Assembly: GCF_024753135.1 (NCBI RefSeq)
Contig: NZ_JANUGP010000001.1
Coordinates: 124,001 to 188,000, forward strand
Direction: 5' to 3'
DNA from: Streptomyces pyxinicus
GTDB lineage: Bacteria; Actinomycetota; Actinomycetes; Streptomycetales; Streptomycetaceae
DNA: 64,000 nt
Shown one piece after another: positions 19,940-31,300 of this stretch; within the stretch, counting starts at the first letter, position 1, and each line of letters starts with the position of its first letter. The notes below the pieces were generated by a model. That model was not told the origin of the DNA, searched no databases, and saw only the letters and a program-made list of their open reading frames with translations. The translations under genes were made by a program, and so were the position numbers.

Positions 19940-21118
19940 ATGGCCCCCGGCACCGGACCGGTCCACGAGGCCCTGGCCGCACTGCCGCTGGTGGACCACC
20001 ACTGCCACGGCGCGGTGACCGCCGACCTCTCCCCCGAGGCGTTCGCGTCCCTGCTCACCGAGGGCGCGGCCTGGCCGGGCGTCTCCCCCTGGGACACGCC
20101 CGCCGGGCTGGCCGTACGGCGGCACTGCGCGCCCCTGCTCGACCTGCCCCGGCACGCGCCGCCCGAGGCGTACCTGGACCGGCGCACGGCCCTCGGGCAC
20201 GCGGAGGCCGGGCGGCGGTTCCTGACGGCGGCCGGGGCCGAGGTGTTCTGCGTGGACACCGGGTACGCCCCGCACCCCCTGACCTCCCCCGCCGAACTGG
20301 CCCGCGCGGCCGGCGCCGCCGCCTTCGAGGTGGTGCGCCTCGAACAGCTCGCCGAGGCGGTCGCCGCCCGGGGCGTGGAGCCCGGGGAGTACGCGGCCGT
20401 CTTCCGCTCGGCCGCCGAGGACGCGGTGCGCCGCCCGGACGTGGTCGCGGTGAAGTCGGTGGCCGCCTACCGCACCGGCTTCGCCCTGGATCCGCGCCGC
20501 CCCGCCGACGCCGAGGTCACCGAGGCCGCCGCCCGCTGGCTCACGGCGGGCGGGCGCCTGACGGACCCGGTCCTGGTACGGCACCTGCTGTGGACGGCCG
20601 TCGAGCTGGGGCTGCCCCTGCAACTGCACACCGGCTTCGGCGACGCCGACCTGCGTCTGCACCACGCCGATCCCGCCCTGCTCACCGACTGGCTGCGGCT
20701 GACCTCCGGCACCGTCCCGGTCCTGCTGCTGCACTGCTGGCCCTACCACCGGCAGGCCGCCTATCTGTCGGCGGTGTTCGAGCAGGTGTACCTGGACGTC
20801 GGGCTCGCCCTGCACCACACCGGCCCGGCCCGCTGCCGCGCGGTACTGGAGGAGGCCCTGGAGATCACCCCGTTCCGCAAACTGCTGTACAGCTCCGACG
20901 CCTACGGTCTGGCCGAGTTCCACCACCTGGGCGCCCTGTGTTTCCGGGGCGCCCTCGCCGGTCTCCTCCAGGACCGGGTGGACGCCGACGAGCTGACCCT
21001 GTCCGACGCCCTGCGCATCGCGGCCTGGACGGGCCGCGACAACGCCCGCCGACTGTACGGACCGCCCGTATCCGAACCGGCCTCCGACCCCAGCGGACGC
21101 CCCACCCGGAAAGTATGA
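19940..21118 (+). CDS. Amidohydrolase (TIM-barrel), FluG N-domain-like (392 aa)
   Basis: Starts 2 bases after the upstream stop, so the two genes are probably translationally coupled. Metal-ligand motifs of amidohydrolase 2 enzymes are seen in order: LVDHHCHG (HxH), LQLHTGFGD (His), LLHCWPYHRQA (His) and LLYSSDAYGLAEF (Asp). With its GS-like partner it makes a split FluG arrangement: the ligase would make a gamma-glutamyl bond and the hydrolase would open an amide or ring of a related molecule. The substrate is not known. Confidence 0.8.
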   Translation: MAPGTGPVHEALAALPLVDHHCHGAVTADLSPEAFASLLTEGAAWPGVSPWDTPAGLAVRRHCAPLLDLPRHAPPEAYLDRRTALGHAEAGRRFLTAAGAEVFCVDTGYAPHPLTSPAELARAAGAAAFEVVRLEQLAEAVAARGVEPGEYAAVFRSAAEDAVRRPDVVAVKSVAAYRTGFALDPRRPADAEVTEAAARWLTAGGRLTDPVLVRHLLWTAVELGLPLQLHTGFGDADLRLHHADPALLTDWLRLTSGTVPVLLLHCWPYHRQAAYLSAVFEQVYLDVGLALHHTGPARCRAVLEEALEITPFRKLLYSSDAYGLAEFHHLGALCFRGALAGLLQDRVDADELTLSDALRIAAWTGRDNARRLYGPPVSEPASDPSGRPTRKV

Positions 21119-21125
21119 TCAAGCA

Positions 21126-21662
21126 ATGTCTGACATGACCGAGACCACGCCCGGCTGGCTGACCACGGACGAGCTGGAGATGGCCAGGGCCCGGATGCCG
21201 ATCCTCTACGTCGAGGCCGTGCCGGTGCGCGTGGACGACAGCGGCGAGGTCACCAGCATCGGGCTGCTGCTGCGCATCGGCCCGGACGGCACCGTCAACC
21301 GCACCCTGGTGTCCGGCCGCGTCCTGCACCACGAGCGGGTCCGCGACGCCCTGCTGCGCCACCTGGAGAAGGACCTCGGCCCGGTGGCCCTGCCCCGGGT
21401 ACCGGCCTCGCTGCAGCCGTTCACGGTGGCCGAGTACTTCCCGACGGCCGGCATCACGCCGTACCACGACCCGCGCCAGCACGCGGTGTCCCTCGCCTAC
21501 ATCGTGCCGGTGACCGGTGACTGCCGGCCCCGCCAGGACGCCCTGGACCTGGTCTGGTTCAGTCCGCAGGAGGCGGCCTCCGTCGCCCTGCACAGCGAGA
21601 TGCCGGGCGGGCACGGGGTGCTGCTGAAGCAGGCGCTGGCGCATGTGGGTCTGACGTACTGA
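21126..21662 (+). CDS. DUF4916/Nudix-like protein (178 aa)
   Basis: Follows the amidohydrolase by 7 bases. A degenerate Nudix box is visible at residues 64-85 (G-x5-E-x7-R-x6-G spacing in GRVLHHERVRDALLRHLEKD), but the catalytic REUXEE acids are replaced (H, K, D), so hydrolysis is doubtful. Actinobacterial DUF4916 proteins share this layout. It closes the three-gene set with the FluG-like pair. Confidence 0.75.
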   Translation: MSDMTETTPGWLTTDELEMARARMPILYVEAVPVRVDDSGEVTSIGLLLRIGPDGTVNRTLVSGRVLHHERVRDALLRHLEKDLGPVALPRVPASLQPFTVAEYFPTAGITPYHDPRQHAVSLAYIVPVTGDCRPRQDALDLVWFSPQEAASVALHSEMPGGHGVLLKQALAHVGLTY

Positions 21663-21725
21663 GCCAGGGGTCCCGGCGCGGGCCGCCCGCGCCGGGGCCC
21701 GGACTTCCCGCCGCCGAGCGACGGG

Positions 21726-22379
21726 TCACGCCTCGCCGGGCGGACGTCCACCGGTCACGTCCCGGCCGGCAGCGGTTTCCGCGCCGGCGGAGGCCGCCTC
21801 CGCCAGCGTCTGCGCGAGACCGTCCGTGGTCAGCACCATGGCGACCGGCGCCGAGCTGTTGAGCGACAGGCTGTGGCCCGGTGGGATCCGGGCCAGCAGC
21901 TCCACGAGCGGCAGCCGCTCGAACCCGAACTGCCCGGCGCTCTGCAGATAGCGGGGGGAGGTGTACACCGGGACCACCGCCGTGCCGTCCGGCGCCGACG
22001 CGCTCACCGGCTCGCCGTCCGCCGTGACCAGTACCGCGACCTCGGCCCCGGCCAACGCGTCGGTGATGCCGTCGGCCGGACCGTATCCGGTGGCGGCGAG
22101 CTGGACCGCCCGGTCCACCTCGTCGGCGGGCTCGGGCCACCCCATCGCCTCGGGCGACGGCCGGTACGCCTCGTTGTCCTCCCACGCGACGATCTCGCCC
22201 TCGGAGTCGGAGCGCCACTGGCCGACCACGGCCCAGTCCGGCGGCGTCCCCTCCCCCTGCCAGGCGGGATCGGTCAGATAGAGCCAGTGGTCGGGCGCCA
22301 GCCTGGCGGCCTGGACGAACTCCGCCGGGGGCGGGGGGTCCAGTGGGGAGGAGGTGGCCTTGACGCCGGAGTCACTCAT
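21726..22379 (-). CDS. Type VII secretion-associated protein overlapping the giant gene (217 aa)
   Basis: The ATG at 22379 overlaps the giant gene's TGA as ATGA, so translation is almost surely coupled. The sequence (LAPDHWLYLTDPAWQGEGTP, DWAVVGQWRSDSEGEIV, YRPSPEAMGWPEPADEVD, then repeated strand-helix units VAVLVTADGEPV and VVPVYTSPRYLQSA) resembles small proteins encoded with Streptomyces T7SS substrates and SseB-like folds. It has no signal peptide or membrane segment. Given the position directly after an effector-like gene, a chaperone or immunity protein for the giant is a reasonable guess but unproven. Confidence 0.75.
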   Translation of the reverse strand: MSDSGVKATSSPLDPPPPAEFVQAARLAPDHWLYLTDPAWQGEGTPPDWAVVGQWRSDSEGEIVAWEDNEAYRPSPEAMGWPEPADEVDRAVQLAATGYGPADGITDALAGAEVAVLVTADGEPVSASAPDGTAVVPVYTSPRYLQSAGQFGFERLPLVELLARIPPGHSLSLNSSAPVAMVLTTDGLAQTLAEAASAGAETAAGRDVTGGRPPGEA

Positions 22380-25300
22380 CGTGTCCTCGCTTGCTGGGAG
22401 TACGTGGTCGGTGGGGCCGGGACCGAGCGCGGCGCGTCCCGCGGCGAGGCGGGGTGGACCGGGCGCGCCTGCTGCCAGGGGTCGGGGCCGGGGACGTTCC
22501 CGTCCGCCGTGGCCCACAGGGTGAGCACCGCCTCGCCGGAGTCGTCCGTACCGGAGACGTCCACCGGGAAGCCGGTCCACCACACGCCGCGGCCCAGCCG
22601 CTGGGCGACCCGGGCGGCGAGTCCCCCGGCGTCGGCCGCCGGGCCCGGGAAGGCCAGGACGACGGACGTGGAGAGCTGAAGGCGCGTCAGCACCGGGTCG
22701 GCGGCCAGGAGTTCCGTGAACTCGGCCAGGCTCACCTCGTACGACTCCCCCTCCCACGCCACCTCCAGCAGGTCCGGGTCGTCCTCGTCGGGGGTGACCC
22801 GCACCAGGAAGGGGACGGGCTCGGCCTGCCCGCCGCCGGTCCCGGCCCACGGCGCGTCCGTCAGCCCGGAGGGGGTGCGGAACCGGGTCAGGTGGACGTC
22901 CGGCGACGGGGTGTCGGTGTAGTCGCGCCCGGCTCCGTCGGCCGTCCCCCGCGTCACGGCCGTCATGGTGTTGCGGTACGCGCCCGCCTCCACCAGCCGG
23001 TACGCCGCCGCCACGTCGGGGTCGGACGCGTCCCGGCCCACCGCGAAGGCACGGGTGAGGACGTCCAGCGCCTCGTCGAGCCGCTCGTCGCCCAGGTCCG
23101 AGTCCGGCGGCAGGTGGAGCAGCCGTTCGATGAACGCGTCCGTGTCCGTGCCGGGTTCCGACAGCGTCTCCTCCGCCTTGACGCGTGCCCAGAACATCCG
23201 GGACATCTCCGCCTCGCCGACCTCGTCGGTGCCGACGCGCAGGACGGCGGCGGCCTCGTCCTCGACACCGCCCGCGCGCAGCCACTCGACGGCGAGCCGC
23301 ACGGCGGGCAGTTCCACGACGTCCTGGAGCCGGCTGTCGGGATCCTGGGCCCACTGCCGCCCGGCGGCGGCCAGCACCCGCCGGGCGGCCTCCTGGTCCA
23401 CCCCGGCGGCGGCCTCCGGGTGCGCCGCGACCACCCGCCGGAGCAGGTCGAGGGTGAACGGGCCGGCCGCGTCGAAGTCGGGGTCGCCGCGCCACATGTG
23501 GTCCAGCGCCGCCGCGCCGCGCAGCAGTTCGGCGTAGCCGGGCGCGTCGTCGACGTACGGCCCGAAGGTCGCCCGCAGCGCCCGCACCAGGCGCAGCGTC
23601 CCGGTGCGCATCTCCTCGGACACCTCCCCGTCACCGGGGCTCAGTCCGGCGACCTCCGCCAGCACGTCCAGCTCGGCGTCGTCGGGTTCGGGCCGGGCCA
23701 GGTCCCAGGCCCGGTGGCGTCCCTGGGCGTCGGCGAACAGCGTCCGGTGGTACCGCCCCTTGGCGTCGCGGGTGCCCTGCGAGCTGTGGGCCAGACGCAC
23801 CCAGCGGCGCGTGGAGTTGGCCACGTGCTGCGCCATGGAGACCGTGCGCAGCGGATCGGGGACGAACGGCCCGGGGTACGCGTCGGAGGCGGTGCTCGGC
23901 ACGGGTACGGCGCTGTCCGCGGGCGCGCCGCTCCAGCAGACGACCAGGTCGACCCAGTGGTCCTTCGGCAGGGTCGTCAGGCTCTTGCGGCGGCGCAGCC
24001 AGGGGCCCGCCTCGCGCTCGTCGATCCTGCGGGTGCCGCCGCCCCGCAGGGCCAGGATCAGGCGGCCGGGGGAACCGTGCAGGTCCAGTCGGTAGGCCTG
24101 GTCCTCCGGTCCCGGGCGCGGCAGCTCGTACTCCTGGGAGACCTGGTCGGTGGCGGGGTAGTCGTGCACGAACGTCGCCATCCGGTCCAGGTGGCGGTCG
24201 TGGTCCTCGAAGTCCCGCGCGAACTCGGCGGGATGGTGCGAGGCGCGGCCGATCTGACGGCCGGTCCGGGCGCTGACGATGGGCCGGCTCACCACGTCGC
24301 GGTGCCAGTCCGGCAGGTCGTCGTCCGGGTCGGGGGCCAGTCCGGGTTCGCTCGCGATCCAGTCCCCCAGCGGGTGCCGCCGGCCCTGGCCGCGGCCGAC
24401 GTTGATCGTGCTCGCCGTGCCGGAGACGGCGTCGACCGTGATGTCGCCGCTGCGCGCCCACACCGTACGGCCGGTGCGGTCGGCGAGCTTGCGGGGCAGG
24501 TCCAGGTAGCCGTCGCCGGCGAACGGCACGGCCAGCACGATGGGGGTGCCGGGGGGCAGCGCCTCCCGGGCCACGTCGGCCGCGACCAGCTCCACGAACT
24601 CGTCGATGTCCAGCTCGCGCGTGGTCTCGTCCGGCAGCAGCGCCTCCACCCGGTCGGGCCCGCCCTCGGCGGCCACCACGTACGGGGTGACGCCGTGCGC
24701 CCAGGGGACGGGGGCGGTGGGGGTCAGCATGCTGCTCGGGGGTTTCGGCAGCAGGTGGCTCCGGGTGGTGTCGAGTTCGACGACGTCGTCCTCGGTCCAG
24801 TTCAGGCCCGCCGCCCGGTGGCCGCCCACGGTGAAGTGGTGCTTCCGCTCCGGTGCGATGACGCCCAGTTCGGACAGGTGGAACGCGGCCAGCGCGGCCA
24901 CCGTGGTCGCCCGGCCGGCCGCCGTCGCCCTGCCCACCAGCGCGAACAGCTCCTGCCGGGTCTCCTGCTCGACGGTGTCGCCGGCGTCCAGGTGCAGGAT
25001 GCGGCGGGCGAGGGCGTCCGCGTCGAACGGGCCGTTCCGCAGAGCGCGGTCGCGCCGGCGCAGGGTGTCCAGCTTCTGGACCGCCTGGGCGTCCGCCTTC
25101 TGGGAGAGGCCGATCGTCGCCTGGCGGCCCAGCTCGGCCCGGGTGACGTGCTGCAACCCGCCGGAGGCCACCCAGTCGGCCGGCACCCGGGTCATGGCCC
25201 GCGCCGCGATCGAGTAGTCCTTCGCGGTCAGCCGCGGGGCGTCGGCCGGCAGGTCCCGCTGGAGTTTCTCCAGCTCCCTCGTCAGCAGGCGGGTGAAGCG

Positions 25301-28300
25301 GGCCCGCGTGGTGGTCGCGCGCCGCATCGCGAGCCCGCTCGAAGGGCCCGCGCCGGGGCGGGCGTCGGCGCCGTAGCCGGTGACCTCGACGCGCGGCAGC
25401 GCGGCGCCCGCCCGCCAGTTGCGCAGTCCGGTGGCCGCCGCCTGGGCGGCGAGCCGCTCGATGGTCCGCTCGCCCTGCGCGGACGGGCTCGTCTCGTCCC
25501 GTCCGTACGCCACCAGGGTCCGGGCCGGCAGCGGTGCCAGCGGCCGGACGGCCACGGGTGTGGCGGGCACCGGGAGGGAGGTCGGCTCGACGCCCTCCAT
25601 GGGATCGCCGACGGAGGACCGCGCCCCGCTCGCTCCGCGGCTCGGCGCGGGTGCGGCGTCGGCGGGGTCGGTCGCCCCCGGTGCGGTGACCGCCGTCTCG
25701 GTCTCGGCGGTGTCCGGGCCGGGCGCGGTGCCGGTCTCGGGGCCTGCGGAGTTGGCCGCCGTCGGGGCCGGGGCGTGTCCCGGGTCGGGCGTGGTGCCGA
25801 CGGGGTCGCCGTCGGAGGGCTCGGCCCGGTTCCAGGAGGCGGCGGTGAGGGGCCGGCCGTCCGGTCCGGGCAGCACCGCGACGGTGTACGTCCCGGTCGC
25901 CGGATCGTGGTGGAGGGTGGTGGGGGCACCGGTGCTCCACCAGTTGCGGGCCGAGTTGCGGGCGCCCTCGCCCGGGACGCTCCCCCGTACCGGGTGTCCG
26001 CCTGCGGGGCCGCCTTGCGAGAGCACCGCGACGACCTCGGCGTAGCCGTCCTCGGCGAGGAGATCCGGGTCCCGGAAGACCAGTTCGCCGAACTCCTGGG
26101 GCGGCACCGGGCCCGGCATGCGCAGCCCGTCGGCGTTCCCGTCGAGGACGTACACGAAGGGCGTGGGGCGGTGCGGATCGGCTGCCCACGGGGCGGGTTC
26201 GGTGCCGACGGGCACCAGCGAGCCGTCAGGGGTCCGGCCGAGCAGGGTGATCACCGCCGGGTCGAAGGTGCCCTCCGGGCGGTTCACGCCGTCCAGGGCG
26301 CGGCCCCAGGCATCCTCGTCGTCGTCCGTCAGCAGCCGCTCGGAGTCCAGCGCGCCCTGCCACTCCAGGTGGAAGGCGGTCAGCTCGTGGACTTGCCAGA
26401 GGTCGCGGCCGGCCGCCGCCGCCTGGCGTGCCACCAGGACCGCTTCGTCGTACCGCGTCGCGTCCGGGGCCGGCAGGTGCAGCACCACGGAGGCGAACAC
26501 GCCCCGGTCCGCCTGGCCGGTGAAGGCGGCGACCCGGTACGACGCCCACAGCAGCCGGGACAGCTCGGCCTCCCCGACCGGCTCGGCGGCGTCCAGGCCC
26601 AGGACCTCGCGGGCGAGGCTCGCGCGCTGCGGCGCGGCGGCGAGGCCGTCCAGCAGGCGCACCAGGTGCGGCAGGCCGATCCAGTCGGTCAGCGGGCCGC
26701 GGTGGCCCGCTGCCCAGCGCTGGGCCGCCTCGGTCAGCAGCCGGCGGTGGGCGTCCGGTGGGAACGACGGGACCGGTCCCGACAGGGCCGCGCCGGAGCG
26801 GTGGACCATGATCTGCTCGTAGAGGTCCATGGTGAAGCGGCGCGCGCCGTCCCGGTTGAGGCGCGGGTCGGCCTGGTGCATGAGGTCGAGCGCGCCCATG
26901 CCGCGCAGCAGCTCCGGGTACTGCGGGGTGTCGTCGACGGCGGGGCCGAAGATCCGGCGCAGCGCCCGCACCAGCCGCAGGGTCCGCTCCGCCGTCTCCG
27001 GCGGGACGGGTCCCGGCCCGTGGTGCAGTCCGGCGTCGCGGGCCCGCTGGTCGAGGGCGTCCCCGGCGGGCTCCGGCCGGAACATCACCCAGTCGTGGGC
27101 GCGGCCCCGCGCGTCGGTCTGGAGGTTGACGGGCCCCTCGCCGGAGCCGGTGGGGCGGTGCTCGACGGCGTTCATCAGGACGGACGCGAAGACCGTGCGG
27201 CCCGTCTCGTTGGCGGTGTGCTGGGCGACCGCGACGGACGCGAGCGGGTCCGGCACGTGCGGGAGGGGGCCGTCGATGTGGCGGCCGTGCATCTCGCCGA
27301 TGCCGTGGGGCGTGGCCGCGTAGCAGATGAGCAGGACCACGGGGTGTTCGGGGGCCAGCGAGGCCAGGCTGCGGCGGCGGGCGAGGGTGCGCGCGAACCG
27401 GGGCCCGTCGTCCCTGCGCTCGCCCTGCGGGGTGTGCCACATCACGGTGCCCGGCAGGCCGTGGTTGCTGGCGAAGTACGGCTGCGGCAGGCTGAGTTGG
27501 ACCCAGGGCACCGCGTTGGACGCGGGGCGCCCGAAGCCGTAGCCGTTGCGCTGGTAGGCGTAGGCCGTGACCGCTCCCAGCCGGCTGTAGGCCAGGGTCC
27601 GGGACCAGTTCCCGTCGGACGAGTCCGCGGGGTCCATGGAGAGGTAACCGGTCGAGCGGGGTCCGCCGTGGCCGATGGACACGGCGCTGACCTGGTCGTC
27701 CGCCGGGTCGGCCGGGGGCGCGGCCGGTGCGGCGGGCGGGCTGAGGAGCCACTGGGCCCGGGGAGCCCGGCGCACCTCGTCCAGCAGGAGCAGCATCGAG
27801 GCGCCGGGGGTGTTCGGGAGCTGCCCGATCCCGGCCCGCCCCGCGGTCGCCCACACCTCCCGGCCGGTCCGGTCGGCGATCGAGCGCGCCAGGTCCAGGC
27901 CGCCGCCGGCGTTCCGTTCGACATGCAGCAGCACCGTCGCGTCGGCCGGGCGCGCGGCCAACTCCCCGTCCAGGGCGACCAGTTCGCGGAGCACCTCGGG
28001 CCGTACGGAGCGCGAGAAGCCGCCGAGTCCGCGCACCACGACGGCGTCGGCGTCCGCGGTGAGCAGCAGGGTGTAGGGGGCGGGGCGGCCGGGGGCGGGG
28101 CGCCACGGCGCGTCCTCCGGGCCGCTGTGCCCGGTGGTGCCGTCGGGTGAGCGCGAGACCCGGCCGGTGCGGTGCGGGTCGAAGTCGCCGGGCAGCGGCC
28201 GGCCGAGCCAGTTCCAGCCGTGGGCGCGGCCCTGGGCGTCGGTGAGCCGGAAGTCGGGGTGGAAGGCGCCGCGCCGGACCAGGTGGTGGGCGGAGAGCGC

Positions 28301-31300
28301 GTCCAGGCTGCCGGCCGTCGCGGTGCCCGGGTCGGTGACCAGCCGGAGCAGCGCGCCGCGGGCCGCCGCGTTCAGCGGGACGGCTGGATCGCTCAGCAGG
28401 ACGCGGCGTGCCACCGCGTCCAGGTCGAGGAAGCCGCCGCGCAGTTCCGGGTCGGCGCCGCGCAGCCGGTCCAGCCGCTCCAGGCCCTCGGCGGCCCGTT
28501 CCCGGTCGAGGCCGTCCAGGAAGCCGAGACCGTCCAGGGCGTCAAGGATCGCCTCGCGGTGCTGTTCGGCCTCCTCGTCGGTGACGGGCCGGGCGAGCGG
28601 GGCGGTGGCCGGGGCGGGACCCGGCGCTCCCGGGTGGTTGGGGAGGTGCGGGGCCGGGTGGTTGGGCCGGCTGGCGGCCGGACGGGTGTGGATGGGGCGG
28701 TGCGGGAGCGCCCGGTGGGTGCCCGGGTCGTCGCGCCGGCCGTCGGTCGCCGGGGCGGACGACGGGGCCGGCTCGGCGAGGAGGGCCTGGGCGTGCTCGT
28801 CGGGGAAGCGGCCGTCCCGGGCGACGTGGTCGCGCAGTTCCTGCTCGGTGAGCGGATAGACGTTCCAGTACCGGCCCCAGTTGTCCTGGTAGTCCAGCGA
28901 CCGGTCGTGGCCGGGCATGTCGTCCAGCGCGAGCTGGGCGCCGCGCATCACCTCGTGGAACGAGTGGTGGCCGGCCGACAGGGAGATGGCGATCATCCCG
29001 GCCCGGATCAGGCCGAGGTCGAGGTCGATCCCCCACTGGTCCCGCATCCGGGCGGCGTGCAGCAGGAAGCGGTACGTCGATCCCGCGGTGCCGGTCGCGA
29101 CGAGGCCGCCGGTGTCCTCCGACAGCCCCTGGATCCCGGAGTTCATGGCGAGGTCGTACACCGAGGAGGCCGGCATCCAGGCCAGCCGTCCGTCGACGAC
29201 CCCGAGCCCGCGTTCCGCCCGGCTCAGCGGCGGACGGACGTCGTCCGGGTCGGTCTGGACCAGCTGTGGCCGCGTGGCCTCCGCCAGGGCGGCCTCCTTC
29301 TCCTCGCGGGATATGCTGTCGTCCTGCTGGATCTCCTGGAGCCGGCGCTCCAGCGCCGCCCGGCCCTCCGCCGTGCGGCGGCTGGGGCGCTCGGCGGCGA
29401 TGACCGGGTGCTGTTCCTCGGCGCCGCCGAGCATCTCGGGCACCAGGTCGCTGGAGATCCCCTGGAACAGGAAGGTCACCAGTTCCCGCAGGTTGCCGCT
29501 GCGCAGCACCTGCTGGAGGGCCGGCCTTTCCAGGCCCACGGAGCCGGCCAGACTCGGGTTCTCGCTGCCGAACGCGCTCAGGGCGTTCGGGTACTGGAGC
29601 CGTGCCCGTTCCCACGCGGCGCGCGCCATCTTCCGGAACTCCCGGGTGACCGCCGCGTTCTCGGCGAGGTGGTCGGCCAGCCGTCGGTCGAAGGCGGCGG
29701 ACTCCTCGGCGTAGCGGATCCGCGCCCGCACCCACGCGGGCACGGGGGCGGAGCGGTCCGGGCTGGGGTCCGCGGTGCGGCGCGGCCCGCGGGACCCGGC
29801 ACGGCTGCCGGAGCCGGCCGGTCCGGTGCTGTCGGAGCGGCGCCCGCCGGCCGGGGAGGAGTCGGCGGAGGTGGGCCGGAGCGGCGCCGGGGCCTCGGGC
29901 CGGGGCGGCTGCCCGGTGGTGTCGGGGGCCGGCGGCGCGGCGGGGGTGTGGCGCCGGTCGTCGATGCCGACCGTCACCGTCCGTCCCTGGTCCGGGTCGG
30001 TGGCGCGGCGCACCCGCTTCGCGTCCAGGGCCACCGGGAAGTCGGAGAGGGTGACGTGCGGCCCGGGGAGGGCCGACTGGAACTCCTTCAGCAGCCGGTC
30101 CAGGCGGGTGCCGAGCGCGTCCCGGACGGCCTCGGCCCGCTTCCGGCCGCTGGCCTGCGAGCGGTTGCCGTGGCCGGTGACGGTGATCTTCGGCAGCGGC
30201 AGCCCGTTGGCCCGGTTCCACAGACCGGCGCGCGCCAGCGCGTGGGCCAGCGCGTCCAGGGTCGCGTCCGCGTCGGAGGAGGGGGTGTGCTGCTCCTGCC
30301 CGAAGGCGATCGTCCGCTGGTGCCAGAGCGGCGCGTGGCCGTGCAGGGCCACGGTCGTGAGCGGGTTGGCGACGGCGGGCGCGTGCTCCGACAGCAGGGC
30401 CGCGTTGACCGCGTGCGCGGATTCCCCGGGGCGCCTGCTGTAGGCCCGGAAGAACCACAGGTCCTTGTCGTCCGGCACGGGTGCGGCGGACCGGATCGCG
30501 TCCCGGGCGCGGGCGCGGGCCACGTCCAGGTCCCGCTGCGCCAGCGGGTGTTCGGGGCGGTCCTCCGGGAAGTACCAGAGGACCTGCTCCGCTTCGTGCA
30601 CCTCGGCGAGCGCCCGCGCGACACGGGCGATGCCCCGCTGCCGGTCCTGGTCACCGGCACCGAGTGCCGTGCCGAGGCGCCGCTCGGCGTCGTCCGCCAG
30701 CCGCCGCAGCTCGTCCGCGTCGTAGCGCTCCAGGTTGTCGTCGACAATGTCGTCGAGCTGGTCCGCCGGGATCTCGGTACGGGAGTGGGTCTCGTTCTCC
30801 AGGGTGATCTGGTGGGTGCCGTCCTCGCTGGCCAGCACCACCTGGGCGAAGTGGTAGGGGGCGTGCGGGCCGACCGGGTCGCCGGGCCTGGCGTGGTTGT
30901 GCGTGAACAGCTGGGCGCCGCTGTCGTTCGTGGTGCTGACCGACTGGATCAGATAGCCCTCGCCGACCTGCGCCCAGGCGAACTCGTTGACGCCGGCGCG
31001 CGCCGCGGCGGCGGTCAGCGGACCGCGCCGTGTGTTGTCCGGGACCTGGCTCAGGGCCCGGCCGTACTCCTCGCCGGGCGTCGGCGCGCCCAGCACGCCG
31101 CCGGTGAAACGCTGGTCCGAGCCGGCCTGGCGGGCCGCCCAGCCGGGGGTGACGTCGGTGGTGGGACGGGTGCCGTCGGCGACCTCCGTCAGTGCCTGGG
31201 CCAGGTGGTGGGTGCCGGTGACCTCGCGGCCGTGCAGTGCGTTGACGGGGGCCGTGGCCACGGAGCCGCCCGGGCCGCGGAAGGCGATGTGGGTGAGCGG

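Noticed and set aside
27668..27670. H7622 (VSIGHGG) as the catalytic His of caspase-like domain 2
   Set aside because: It lies 115 residues before the Cys, whereas the other dyads have 47; the later H7691 gives 46 and sits in the same YFA-context as H1140.
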